DNA of 64,000 bases from Ensifer aridi. GTDB lineage: Bacteria > Pseudomonadota > Alphaproteobacteria > Rhizobiales > Rhizobiaceae. Location: NCBI RefSeq assembly GCF_002078505.1, contig NZ_LUAV01000016.1, positions 290,374 to 354,373 of the forward strand. The letters are read 5' to 3'. Shown here one piece after another: positions 16,650 through 25,781 of the stretch (positions are counted from its first letter, which is position 1; each line of letters begins with the position of its first letter). A program made the translations under genes and the position numbers. The notes under the pieces were generated by a model. That model did no database searches. It had not been told where the DNA came from and saw only the letters and a program-made list of their open reading frames with translations.

Positions 16650-16691
16650 CCCCTCCACCAGACGAGGAGAGACAGAAAGAGAGCTTAGATC

Positions 16692-17726
16692 ATGGGTTTC
16701 AAGATTGCTGTCGCAGGCGCCACCGGCAATGTCGGCCGGGAGATGCTGAACATTCTATCCGAGCGCGGCTTTCCGGCCGACGAGGTCGTGGCACTCGCCT
16801 CCTCGCGCTCGATCGGCACCGAGGTCTCCTACGGCGACAAGACGCTGAAGGTTTCCAACCTCGAAACCTATGACTTCTCCGACACCGACATCTGCCTGAT
16901 GTCCGCCGGCGGTGCGGTTTCGCAGAAATATTCGCCGAAGATCGGCCAGCAGGGCTGCGTCGTCATCGACAACTCCTCAGCCTGGCGCTATGACGCCGAC
17001 GTGCCGCTGATCGTGCCGGAAGTAAACGCGGATGCCGTTTCCGGCTTTACCAAGAAGAACATCATCGCCAACCCGAATTGCTCGACCGCGCAGCTCGTGG
17101 TCGCGCTGAAGCCGCTGCACGACCGCGCGACGATCAAGCGCGTCGTCGTCTCCACCTATCAGTCGGTTTCCGGCGCCGGCAAGGACGGCATGGACGAGCT
17201 CTTCAACCAGACGCGCGCGGTCTTCGTCGCCGATCCGATCGAGAGCAAGAAGTTCACCAAGCGCATCGCATTCAACGTCATTCCGCACATCGACGTCTTC
17301 ATGGAGGACGGCTACACCAAGGAAGAGTGGAAGGTGCTCGCCGAGACGAAGAAGATGCTCGATCCGAAGATCAAGGTGACCTGCACGGCCGTGCGCGTTC
17401 CAGTCTTCATCGGCCATTCGGAATCGGTCAATATCGAATTCGAGAACGAGATCACGGCGGACGAGGCGCGCGAGATCCTGCGTGAAGCGCCCGGTTGCCT
17501 GGTCGTGGACAAGCACGAGAACGGCGGCTACGTGACGCCCTACGAATGCGCCGGCGAGGATGCGACCTATATCTCGCGCATCCGCGAGGACGCGACGGTC
17601 GAGAACGGGCTCAACATGTGGGTCGTCTCCGACAACCTGCGCAAAGGCGCCGCGCTCAACGCCGTGCAGATCGCCGAGCTGCTGATCAATCGCGGTCTGA
17701 TCAAGCCGCGCAAGCAGGCCGCCTAG
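16692..17726 (+). CDS. asd: aspartate-semialdehyde dehydrogenase
   Basis: The 344-residue enzyme reduces aspartyl phosphate to aspartate semialdehyde, the branch point to lysine/diaminopimelate, threonine and methionine. It begins with the NADP motif AVAGATGNVG (6-15) and has the nucleophile Cys130 in NPNCSTAQ, the YQSVSGAGKDG segment and the substrate-binding VPVFIGHSESVNIEFE. The upstream Thr/Lys-rich leader peptide suggests control by the pathway end products. A terminator follows at 17751-17785, so it appears to be a single-gene unit. Confidence 0.97.
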   Translation: MGFKIAVAGATGNVGREMLNILSERGFPADEVVALASSRSIGTEVSYGDKTLKVSNLETYDFSDTDICLMSAGGAVSQKYSPKIGQQGCVVIDNSSAWRYDADVPLIVPEVNADAVSGFTKKNIIANPNCSTAQLVVALKPLHDRATIKRVVVSTYQSVSGAGKDGMDELFNQTRAVFVADPIESKKFTKRIAFNVIPHIDVFMEDGYTKEEWKVLAETKKMLDPKIKVTCTAVRVPVFIGHSESVNIEFENEITADEAREILREAPGCLVVDKHENGGYVTPYECAGEDATYISRIREDATVENGLNMWVVSDNLRKGAALNAVQIAELLINRGLIKPRKQAA

Positions 17727-17750
17727 AAAGGCCACAATCGGAATGCAAAC

Positions 17751-17786
17751 GGAACCCCGCTCGGACCTTTGGCCTGCGGGGTTTCG
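17751..17786 (+). terminator. terminator of asd
   Basis: GAACCCCGC (17752-17760) pairs with GCGGGGTTTC (17776-17785), extended further out by AATGC/GCATT. The T-run is short (TTTC). Confidence 0.65.
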
Positions 17787-17795
17787 CATTGAGAC

Positions 17796-17811
17796 GGATT
17801 CACGTGAAACC
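17796..17811. promoter_or_regulatory. parS-like site
   Basis: GGATTCACGTGAAACC matches the ParB consensus TGTTTCACGTGAAACA at 13 of 16 positions and keeps the perfect core TTCACGTGAA. It lies between asd and the transglycosylase gene, about 36 kb from oriC, so it may be a minor or degenerate site. Confidence 0.45.
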
Positions 17812-17894
17812 AGGGCGGGCCGCACTGCGGGGCACATGTCAGGGTCTGTAGAGATTTTCGAAGGCAACATATTCGGGCAATGACGGGGTATCTC

Positions 17895-18716
17895 ATGCAT
17901 ATGGCAAAGCGCGCAGCGGCAGGGCTCGCGGCCCTCATCACAACGGCAGTTCTTCCGGCCACCGCCATCGCGGCGCAGTGCGGAAACGACGGCAGCGGCT
18001 TTGCGGCCTGGCTGTCGGAGTTCAAGCGCGAAGCCGCCGGCAACGGCATCAGCCCTTCGGTGGTCGAACAAGCGCTCGCCAATGTCTCCTACAACAGAGC
18101 GACGATCCGCGCCGACCGCGGCCAGAAGAGCTTCAAGCTGTCGTTCGACCAGTTCATGAAAAAACGCGGCGGTCAGACGATCATCTCGCGCGGCAAGAAG
18201 ATGCGGGCGCAGAACGCCAGGCTTTTCGACAGCATCGAGCAGCGCTACGGCGTCCCGGCCGGTCCTCTGATCGCGATCTGGGGCATGGAGACGGGCTTCG
18301 GCTCCTTCATGGGCAAGGAGCATACCCTCTCTGCGGTTTCGACGCTCGCCTATGACTGCCGCCGCTCGGATTACTTCACCAACCAGCTCTACGCCGCCCT
18401 CCAACTCGTCGAGCGCGGCGATCTGAGCCCGACTGCCCGCGGCGCTGCCCATGGCGAAATCGGCCAGACGCAGTTCCTGCCGCTGAACGTGCTGAAATAC
18501 GGCGTCGACGGCGACGGCAACGGCCAGATCGACATGGTCCGCTCCAAGGCGGATGCGCTCGCTTCCACGGCGAACTTCCTGCGTGGCCACGGATGGCAGC
18601 CGGGCGGCGGCTATCAGCCCGGCGAGGTCAACTACGCGGCCATCCAGGGTTGGAACGCCGCCAGCGTCTACCAGCAGGCGATCGCCGTCATCGGCGCCGA
18701 AATCGACGGCGACTGA
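17895..18716 (+). CDS. MltB-family lytic murein transglycosylase
   Basis: The roughly 273-residue product has a signal peptide (KRAAAGLAALITTAVLPATAIAA) and an SLT_2/MltB domain. The catalytic glutamate is Glu132 in IWGMETGFGSFMG, followed by STLAYDCRRSDYF, GEIGQTQFLPLNVLKYGVDGDG and ANFLRGHGW, all MltB-family blocks. It cleaves peptidoglycan glycan strands in the periplasm, giving 1,6-anhydro ends. Starts at 17880, 17895 and 17901 are possible; 17895 is preferred because GGGG lies 6 bases upstream and it gives a compact signal peptide. No lipobox is visible, so it would be soluble rather than a lipoprotein. Confidence 0.88.
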   Translation: MHMAKRAAAGLAALITTAVLPATAIAAQCGNDGSGFAAWLSEFKREAAGNGISPSVVEQALANVSYNRATIRADRGQKSFKLSFDQFMKKRGGQTIISRGKKMRAQNARLFDSIEQRYGVPAGPLIAIWGMETGFGSFMGKEHTLSAVSTLAYDCRRSDYFTNQLYAALQLVERGDLSPTARGAAHGEIGQTQFLPLNVLKYGVDGDGNGQIDMVRSKADALASTANFLRGHGWQPGGGYQPGEVNYAAIQGWNAASVYQQAIAVIGAEIDGD

Positions 18717-18746
18717 AAAGATCAGATGTCGCGATAATTTGGTTTG

Positions 18747-18785
18747 CCCCTCACCCTAGCCGGCAGGCCGGATGAGGGCTAATCG
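18747..18785. repeat. GC-rich palindromic intergenic repeat, short copy
   Basis: CCCTCACCCTAGCCGGC-agg-CCGGATGAGGG is an imperfect palindrome. It shares arms with the repeats at 1-60 and 57088-57213 but lacks their inner CTCTCCCCGC hairpin. Confidence 0.55.
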
Positions 18786-18818
18786 AAGAACGCGCCTATT
18801 TGATTCAGATGCTTTGAC

Positions 18819-19466
18819 TCACGTCCCCGGCCGGGCGAAATCTCCGGTCTTCGCGTCCATCACCCAGAGTTCGCCGGTCGAAATGTCGAACCAGGCGCCG
18901 TGGAGGCGCAGCTTCCCCTTCGCCTCGAGGATCTGCACACAGGGAAAGGTCCTGAGATTGGCGATCGAATTGCGGATCGACACGCGCTCGAGCGCCCGCT
19001 GGCGCTCCGCCTGGGTCATGAGCTCGTTGCTCTGGATCTGTTCGGCAGCGGGCTTCAGGAGGTTCATCCAGCGGCCGATGAAATCGCCGGGGGAGAGGGG
19101 CTCTGCTTCCGGGTCAAGCGCAGCCTTGATGCCGCCGCAACGGCCGTGCCCCATAACCACGATATCGCTGACGCGCAAGGACTGAACGGCAAACTCCAGC
19201 GCCGCGGAGGTCGAATGGTAGTGTCCGTCCGGTTCGTAGGGCGGCATCATGTTTGCGACGTTGCGGACGACGAAGAGTTCTCCCGGGCCGCTGTCGAAGA
19301 TCGTTTCGGGCGCCGCGCGCGAATCGCAGCAGGCGATCACCATCGTCGTCGGCTTTTGCCCGCTCTCCGCGAGCGTCCTGTACCGTTGCTGCTGTTCGCT
19401 GAAGCGACCGCTCATGAAATTGCGGTAGCCGGTCAGGAGATTTTCCGGAAAGCTCTGCTTATCCAT
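18819..19466 (-). CDS. beta-class carbonic anhydrase
   Basis: The 215-residue enzyme interconverts CO2 and bicarbonate. Zinc ligands are visible as Cys46 and Asp48-Arg50 in ACCDSR, His107 and Cys110 in GHGRCGG, the standard beta-class set. The PYEPDGHYHSTSAALEFAV segment completes the active site. The protein lacks a signal peptide and is cytoplasmic. It stands alone, with the pyridoxal kinase gene 135 bases upstream on the same strand. It probably supplies bicarbonate to biotin carboxylases, though nothing here fixes that role. Confidence 0.95.
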   Translation of the reverse strand: MDKQSFPENLLTGYRNFMSGRFSEQQQRYRTLAESGQKPTTMVIACCDSRAAPETIFDSGPGELFVVRNVANMMPPYEPDGHYHSTSAALEFAVQSLRVSDIVVMGHGRCGGIKAALDPEAEPLSPGDFIGRWMNLLKPAAEQIQSNELMTQAERQRALERVSIRNSIANLRTFPCVQILEAKGKLRLHGAWFDISTGELWVMDAKTGDFARPGT

Positions 19467-19601
19467 CAGTTACCCCGTGTCATCCGCTGTCAATCACTGC
19501 TGCATGGCCTGTCGGGAACCATGAAGCGTCGAAGTGTTACAGCCACCTTTGCGGATCCGAAAGAGCGAAGAGGGCTTATGAGCTATTTCTTTTATGCCGC
19601 C

Positions 19602-20483
19602 TTATTTCTTCCGCACCTGGCTCGGGTGCATGAGGCGGCGCATCTGCACCATCGCCATCGGCGTCGCGAGGCTCGATGCATCCAATTCGAGCGTCAGTTC
19701 GTCGGCGCCGCGTTTGCTGGTCCGGGCGATGATCTCGAAAACGCTGGCGGTCGCCATTTGCAACGCGCGCTCTTCCGGGAGCCCCTCCATGAGCCGCGCG
19801 AGGAATACGGCCGCAAGCAGGTCTCCCGTGCCGTTCGGCGGATTGTCGACCAGCCGGTGCTCGGCAAGCAGCGCATGGCGCCCGGACAGATAGAGATTGC
19901 CCGTGCCGCCGCTCATCATCGGGATCGCGGACGTCACCAGCACGCGTGACGGTCCAAGGCCAAGCGCCGCATCGAGAATTGCCGCATTCGTTTCGAGCGC
20001 GGCACCTGCGAACCAGGAGAGTTCGAAGCGGTTCGGTGTCGCCAGCGTTGCCAGCGGCAACAGCAGATCGCGGATAACGGCGGCGATCTCGGCCGGCACG
20101 TAAAGGCCGTTCGCATCGCCGATGATCGGATCGCAGGCATAGATGAGGTCCGGATTGCGTTCACGCAGCGCCGTCACCAGCCGGGCGATGCCGGACGCCT
20201 GCTCCGCGGAGCCGAGGTAGCCGGAGAGCACAGCGCGCACCTCGCCGATCCAGGGCGCAGCGACGAGGTCGTCGATAATCGACCGGAAATCCGCGTCCGG
20301 CATCGTCACCCGCGTCGACCGGCCGTGCCCCGGATGCCAGGGAAGAATGACGGTCGGCAGCGCCCAGACGCGATGACCAAGCGTTTCCAGTGCGAAGACG
20401 GCCGCACGATTGCCAACCGCGCCACGCACCACATGGCTGGAAATGACAATGACGGCGCCATGCGTGGCGGGCATTTCGGACAT
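19602..20483 (-). CDS. pdxY: pyridoxal kinase
   Basis: The 293-residue ribokinase-fold protein phosphorylates pyridoxal in vitamin B6 salvage. It shows ISSHVVRGAVGNRAA at the N-terminus, GYLGSAEQ, the CDPIIGD block and the anion-hole/catalytic motif NPPNGTGDLLAAVFLA, matching PdxY/PdxK. The ATG at 20483 is preferred because AAGGATGG lies 9 bases upstream; an ATG 12 bases earlier would overlap that site. A partial RIME1-like repeat (20507-20566) lies immediately upstream. The symbol is given for the PdxY-type group and not proven against PdxK. Confidence 0.85.
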   Translation of the reverse strand: MSEMPATHGAVIVISSHVVRGAVGNRAAVFALETLGHRVWALPTVILPWHPGHGRSTRVTMPDADFRSIIDDLVAAPWIGEVRAVLSGYLGSAEQASGIARLVTALRERNPDLIYACDPIIGDANGLYVPAEIAAVIRDLLLPLATLATPNRFELSWFAGAALETNAAILDAALGLGPSRVLVTSAIPMMSGGTGNLYLSGRHALLAEHRLVDNPPNGTGDLLAAVFLARLMEGLPEERALQMATASVFEIIARTSKRGADELTLELDASSLATPMAMVQMRRLMHPSQVRKK

Positions 20484-20506
20484 CAGGCGAACCATCCTTC
20501 GATTCT

Positions 20507-20566
20507 AGAGCACCGCATATCTAATCAGACGCGCAAAGGTCGCCATAGCACTTTGAAGAGCCGCAC
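20507..20566 (+). repeat. RIME1-like repeat, copy 3, left half only
   Basis: The sequence matches the first part of the other copies (TCAGACGCGCAAAGGTCGCCATAGCACTTTGAA in two runs) but the second hairpin is missing. It is therefore a truncated copy. Confidence 0.6.
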
Positions 20567-20738
20567 CACGAAAAGCGCGTTCCGTTGCCCGCCCTCAGCT
20601 GAGTGGCATCGACCACGATCGCGGCTCGATTCGAACCACGTCGAGTGGTCTGCCGGCTGTCACGATCCTGTCAATGAGACGCGCGAAAACAAGATGGCCC
20701 GCGCCTCGGCTTTTTTGTTCGTTTTGATGTTTTTTCGA

Positions 20739-20831
20739 GCGATTTTTTCAAAATCGCCTCCGATTTAAATGGATTTAGGCCAAAACTGCGCGAATTTCTC
20801 CAAAAACAGGCTCGATTTTGCCGAAATCCAT
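20739..20831 (+). promoter_or_regulatory. structured AT-rich leader region upstream of the glutamate dehydrogenase gene
   Basis: The 417-base gap before the gdh gene ends in an AT-rich stretch. It contains a perfect hairpin GCGATTTT-ttc-AAAATCGC (20739-20757) and a second pair ATGGATTT (20769-20776) / AAATCCAT (20824-20831). The latter lies 70 bases before the start codon. It could be a regulatory leader or promoter region; no known riboswitch is recognised. Confidence 0.35.
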
Positions 20832-20900
20832 CATAAAAAGCGGTCGCCATTGGCCAGGGTTCTGATAGGTTGATTCCTGTCTTGAGTGGGGAGCGAGTTC

Positions 20901-23900
20901 ATGGGCGTGAAATACAATCCGAAGCGGGATCGGCATATCGATGCGGCCCGGGCGGCGGTGACCAAGATCGGGGCTGAAACCCTGCCACCCGAAATCCTTT
21001 TCGGCGGCGCGAGCAACGACGATCTCGACCTCTACACGCCCGAAATGCTGGCGCTGACCGCTGCGCACGCCCGCGACGAACTTGCCCGCTGGGACGGCGG
21101 CAAGCCGCGGGTTTCGGTGGAAACCATTCCGGGCGTCACGCCGGGCGGCACCGAGGTCTCGATCATCGCCGTCACCGAGCGCAACATGCCGTTCCTCTAT
21201 GATTCGGTCATGGGCGAGGTAACGAGCACCCATCGCGATATCCACCTAGCGATCCATCCCATCCTGGTAATGGAGCCGGGCGAGTCCGTGAAGCTCTACG
21301 ATCCGGACGAGGAGAGTGATCCGGCCCACCGGGTCAGCCATATTCAGATCCACCTGAACAAGCTTGCACCGCTCGAGGCGCGTCAGCTCAGTAAGCGCAT
21401 CGCGGACGTCCTCGACCAGGTTCATCAGGCGGTGCACGACTGGCCGGCGATGACAGCCCTGCTCGACCAGGCGATGCAAGAACTCGCGGATTACAACGCC
21501 TCCCGCAAGAAGAGCGATCGCGACGAGGCGCGGGCCTTCCTTGGCTGGCTAAGGGACAACAATTTCACCTTCCTCGGCATGCGGGAATACACCTATTCCG
21601 GCAAGGGCGATCAGGCGACGGTCGAGCGCGGCAAGGGCAGGGGGCTCGGCATTTTGTCCAATCCCGATGTGCGAGTATTGCGCCAAGGCAAGGACGCGGT
21701 GCTGACGACGCCGGAGATCATAGCCTTCCTCGAAGGACCGGACTTCCTGATCGTCACCAAGGCGAATGTGAAATCGGTGATCCACCGCCGCGCCTATATG
21801 GATTATATCGGCATCAAGCGCTTCGACGCCTCCGGCAATGTCGTCGGCGAGCTCCGCATCGTCGGGCTCTTCACCTCGACCGCCTATACACGGCAAGCGG
21901 CGGAAATTCCGCTCCTCAGACACAAGATCGAGAAGGTCATCGATCATTTCGGCTACGACCCGCAGAGCCACTCCGGCAAGACCCTGGCGAACACGCTGGA
22001 ATCCTATCCGCGCGACGATCTCTTCCAGATCGACGTCGGCCTGCTTGCCGCCTTCTGCGAACAGATCAACGAACTCGGCGACCGGCCGCGTGTGCGCGTG
22101 TTGCCGCGCATCGACCATTTCGACCGCTTCGTCTCGGTTCTCGTCTTCGTGCCGCGCGAGCAATATGATTCCGACGTTCGCGAGAAGATCGGCAACTACC
22201 TGAAAACGGTCTATGACGGACGGGTCTCGGCCTATTATCCGGCCTTCCCCGAAGGCGGGCTGGCGCGCGTCCATTTCATCATCGGCCGCTCCGGCGGCAA
22301 GACGCCGCGCGTTCCGCAGGCCAAGCTCGAGGAGGCGGTGCGCGCCATCGTCACCCGCTGGATCGACCGCTTCAACCTGCTCGCCCGCAACGAGGGCATC
22401 GAGATCTCCGCTGGCGAAGCCTATCAGGCGGCCTTCACGCCCGGCGAAGCCTATGCCGACCTCGGCGACATCGCCGCCTGCAAGGCGGACGATCCGATCC
22501 GCATTTCCTTCTATCACCGTAGCCAGGAAAGGCCGGACACGCTGGAACTGAAGATCTTCCACGCCGACACCCCCGTCTCGCTCTCCCGCCGCGTACCGCT
22601 CCTCGAAAACCTCGGCTTCCGCGTCATCAGCGAGCAGACCTACGACATCGGCGTGCGCGTCGGCGCCGAGGAACCGCGCGACGTCGTCCTGCACGATATG
22701 GAACTCATCTACCGCGACGGTCATGCCCTCAATCTCGCCAAGACCGGCGCGGCGCTGGAAGAAGCCTTCCTCGCCGCCTGGAGCGGCACGACCGAGGACG
22801 ACAACTTCAACCGGCTGGTCCTGCTCGCCGGCCTCACCGCGCGCGAGGTGACGGTGCTGCGCGCCTATGCGCGCTATCTGCGCCAGGCGGGCATCACCTA
22901 CTCGCAGGGCTATATCGCCGACACGCTGAACAAATATCCGGCGATCGCCGCCGACATATTCCGTCTCTTTGCGACACGCATGGATCCCAAGGCAGACGCA
23001 AAGACGCGAACGAAGAAATGCAACTCCTTGCTCGCGGGCGTCGAGGAGGCTCTCTCAGCCGTGCCAAGCCTCGACGAGGACCGGATCCTGCGCCGCTATG
23101 TCAACGTCGTCCAGTCGACACTCCGCACCAACTATTTCCAGAAGGGAGCGGACGGAAGTCCGCGTGCAGTTCTCGCCTTCAAGCTCGATCCGAAGCAGCT
23201 TGAAGGCCTGCCCGAGCCGCGGCCGTTCCGCGAGATCTTCGTCTACGGCACCGAGGTCGAAGGCGTACACCTGCGCTTCGGCAAGGTGGCGCGCGGCGGC
23301 CTTCGCTGGTCCGACCGGGCGCAGGACTACCGTACCGAGGTGCTGGGCCTCGTCAAGGCGCAGCAGGTGAAGAACGCCGTCATCGTTCCGGTCGGCGCCA
23401 AGGGTGGCTTCTATCCGAAGCGGCTTCCCCTCGGCGGCAGCCGCGACGAGATCTTCAAGGCGGGAACCGAAGCCTATAAAACCTATATCCGCACCCTTCT
23501 GTCGGTGACCGACAACATCGTCGGCCCGGATATCGTGCCGCCCGCGGATACGCTGCGCCTCGACGGCGACGATCCCTATTTCGTCGTCGCGGCCGACAAG
23601 GGCACCGCAACCTTCTCGGACACGGCGAACGCGCTCGCCCAGGAAGCGGGCTTCTGGCTCGACGACGCCTTCGCCTCCGGCGGCTCTGCAGGCTACGACC
23701 ACAAGAAGATGGGCATCACTGCCCGTGGCGCCTGGGAAGCCGTCAAGCGGCACTTCCGCGAGATGGACACCGACATCCAGACGACGCCCTTCACGGTTGC
23801 CGGCGTCGGCGACATGTCGGGCGACGTCTTCGGCAACGGCATGCTGCTGTCGGAAAAGATCCGGCTGATCGCCGCCTTCGACCATCGCGACATCTTCATC

Positions 23901-25688
23901 GATCCGAATCCAGATACCGATCTCTCCTTCGCCGAACGCAAGCGCATGTTCGCGCTGCCGCGCTCGAGCTGGCAGGACTATGACCGCAAGGCGCTTTCGC
24001 CCGGAGCGATGATCATTTCGCGCGCCGAGAAGCTGGTGACGCTGACGCCGGAGGCGATGGCGGCGATCGGCATCGACAAACAGAAGGCGACGCCCTTCGA
24101 GATCATGAACGCAATCCTGAAGAGCCAGGTCGACCTTCTGTGGTTCGGCGGCATCGGCACCTATGTGCGAGGCAGCAATGAGACCGATGCGGAAGTCGGT
24201 GACCGCGCCAACGACCCGATCCGCGTGACCGCGGAAGAGGTGCGGGCACGGGTGATCGGCGAGGGCGCCAATCTCGGTGTCACCCAGAAGGGCCGCATCG
24301 GCTTCTCGCTCGCAGGCGGGCGCTGCAATTCCGACGCCATCGACAATTCGGCCGGCGTCAATTCCTCCGACGTCGAGGTCAACATCAAGATCGCGCTCGC
24401 CTCGGCTATGCGCGATGGCCGCCTGACCCGGCCCAAGCGCAATACGCTTCTGGCCTCGATGACGGACGAAGTCGCCCAGCTCGTCCTGCGCAACAACTAC
24501 CAGCAATCGCTGGCGATCTCGCTCACCGAGATGCACGGCCTCGCCAACCGCACGCCGCTGGCGCGGCTGATGGCGCGGCTAGAGACCGACGGCCATCTCA
24601 ACCGCAAGGTCGAGACGCTGCCGACGGACCAGGCGATGAGCGAACGCTATCAGGCCGGCAAGCCGCTGACGCGTCCGGAAATCGGTGTGCTGCTCTCCTA
24701 TGCCAAGCTGGTGCTGTTCGAAGAATTGATCCAGAGCGAGCTTCCGGACGATCCCTATTTCACCGCGACGCTGGAGCGGTACTTCCCGGCGAAGATGCGC
24801 AAGACCTATGCCGGCGACATCCATGGCCATCGGCTGCGCCGCGAGATCATCGCCACCGTGCTCGCGAACGAAGCGATCAATCGCGGCGGTCCTGCCTTCG
24901 TCTCGACGCTGACCGATGCGACGGGCTTTCTTTCCGCCGACGTCGTCAAGGCTGCCGTGCTCGCGCTCGACGGTTTCGACCTGCCGCGCATCTATGCTGA
25001 GATCGACGCACTCGACAACAAAGTCGGCGGCCAGGTCCAGAACAGGCTCTATCAGGATGTCGGGCGCGTTTTCGCACTCGTCACCGAAAGGGCACTGCGT
25101 ACCGGTGCATCCTCCGGGCTTGTTTCCGATGCGGTCCTGCGACTGCGTGACGGACTGCAGAAGCTGCGCGGCACGATGCGCGCGGCGATCTCGAGCGAGA
25201 GCGCCGAGGAAGCGCGCCTGAAAGCCGCCGCCTTCATCGAAAACGGCGTGCCGGCCAAGCTCGCGGAGGAGATCGCCGAGCTGTCGCTGATGACGCTCGT
25301 ACCGGAGATCATGCAGATCGCCGTCGTGACGGGCGAATCACTGAACCGCACGGCTCAAGGCTATTTTGCGGTAACGGAGAACCTCCGGATCAACCGCCTG
25401 CTCGCCGCCGCCGACCGCGTGCCTGCCACCGAGCAATTCGAGGCCATGGCGCTGTCGCGGGCCGTTACCGATATCGCCACCGCCCGCCGCGACATCACCA
25501 TCGCCGCACTTGTCGAACACAAGCGCGACCGAAGCCCTGTTCTCGCCTGGCAGGAACAGGATCGCGCACGCGTCTCAAGCGTCGGCGATCAATTGCGGCT
25601 CCTGACCGAAAAGGGCGAGACAACCCTCGCCAAAGTCACGGTCGCAGCCGGCCTTCTCAGCGACCTTGCACGCGGCAGGTCGAAATGA
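20901..25688 (+). CDS. NAD-specific glutamate dehydrogenase, large (about 180 kDa) class
   Basis: This 1595-residue protein converts glutamate to 2-oxoglutarate and ammonia. The length is typical of the GDH-180 class of bacteria. The N-terminal half holds ACT-like regulatory segments (KPRVSVETIPGVTPGGTEVSIIAVTERN near the start). The catalytic part carries GGLRWSDRAQDYRTEVLGLVKAQQVKNA and PVGAKGGF with the expected catalytic Lys834, then DNIVGPDIVPP and the NAD-binding GVGDMSGDVFGNGML. The ATG at 20901 follows GGGGAGC at 8 bases; a GTG 5 codons earlier is less likely. The gene is alone on its transcript, with a GC-rich hairpin shortly after the stop. In rhizobia this enzyme serves glutamate catabolism. 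Confidence 0.95.
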   Translation: MGVKYNPKRDRHIDAARAAVTKIGAETLPPEILFGGASNDDLDLYTPEMLALTAAHARDELARWDGGKPRVSVETIPGVTPGGTEVSIIAVTERNMPFLYDSVMGEVTSTHRDIHLAIHPILVMEPGESVKLYDPDEESDPAHRVSHIQIHLNKLAPLEARQLSKRIADVLDQVHQAVHDWPAMTALLDQAMQELADYNASRKKSDRDEARAFLGWLRDNNFTFLGMREYTYSGKGDQATVERGKGRGLGILSNPDVRVLRQGKDAVLTTPEIIAFLEGPDFLIVTKANVKSVIHRRAYMDYIGIKRFDASGNVVGELRIVGLFTSTAYTRQAAEIPLLRHKIEKVIDHFGYDPQSHSGKTLANTLESYPRDDLFQIDVGLLAAFCEQINELGDRPRVRVLPRIDHFDRFVSVLVFVPREQYDSDVREKIGNYLKTVYDGRVSAYYPAFPEGGLARVHFIIGRSGGKTPRVPQAKLEEAVRAIVTRWIDRFNLLARNEGIEISAGEAYQAAFTPGEAYADLGDIAACKADDPIRISFYHRSQERPDTLELKIFHADTPVSLSRRVPLLENLGFRVISEQTYDIGVRVGAEEPRDVVLHDMELIYRDGHALNLAKTGAALEEAFLAAWSGTTEDDNFNRLVLLAGLTAREVTVLRAYARYLRQAGITYSQGYIADTLNKYPAIAADIFRLFATRMDPKADAKTRTKKCNSLLAGVEEALSAVPSLDEDRILRRYVNVVQSTLRTNYFQKGADGSPRAVLAFKLDPKQLEGLPEPRPFREIFVYGTEVEGVHLRFGKVARGGLRWSDRAQDYRTEVLGLVKAQQVKNAVIVPVGAKGGFYPKRLPLGGSRDEIFKAGTEAYKTYIRTLLSVTDNIVGPDIVPPADTLRLDGDDPYFVVAADKGTATFSDTANALAQEAGFWLDDAFASGGSAGYDHKKMGITARGAWEAVKRHFREMDTDIQTTPFTVAGVGDMSGDVFGNGMLLSEKIRLIAAFDHRDIFIDPNPDTDLSFAERKRMFALPRSSWQDYDRKALSPGAMIISRAEKLVTLTPEAMAAIGIDKQKATPFEIMNAILKSQVDLLWFGGIGTYVRGSNETDAEVGDRANDPIRVTAEEVRARVIGEGANLGVTQKGRIGFSLAGGRCNSDAIDNSAGVNSSDVEVNIKIALASAMRDGRLTRPKRNTLLASMTDEVAQLVLRNNYQQSLAISLTEMHGLANRTPLARLMARLETDGHLNRKVETLPTDQAMSERYQAGKPLTRPEIGVLLSYAKLVLFEELIQSELPDDPYFTATLERYFPAKMRKTYAGDIHGHRLRREIIATVLANEAINRGGPAFVSTLTDATGFLSADVVKAAVLALDGFDLPRIYAEIDALDNKVGGQVQNRLYQDVGRVFALVTERALRTGASSGLVSDAVLRLRDGLQKLRGTMRAAISSESAEEARLKAAAFIENGVPAKLAEEIAELSLMTLVPEIMQIAVVTGESLNRTAQGYFAVTENLRINRLLAAADRVPATEQFEAMALSRAVTDIATARRDITIAALVEHKRDRSPVLAWQEQDRARVSSVGDQLRLLTEKGETTLAKVTVAAGLLSDLARGRSK

Positions 25689-25693
25689 CAAAA

Positions 25694-25719
25694 TCCCCGG
25701 GCCGTGCTGGTCCGGGGGA
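25694..25719. terminator. hairpin after the glutamate dehydrogenase gene, possible terminator
   Basis: TCCCCGG (25694-25700) pairs with CCGGGGGA (25712-25719). No T-run follows on the plus strand, so it is a weak terminator candidate. Confidence 0.35.
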
Positions 25720-25781
25720 ACTGATTCCCCGTTCGAGCGCGATCTCGACGCGGAGCGAGCGAGCATGTTCGGAGGGGAAAC

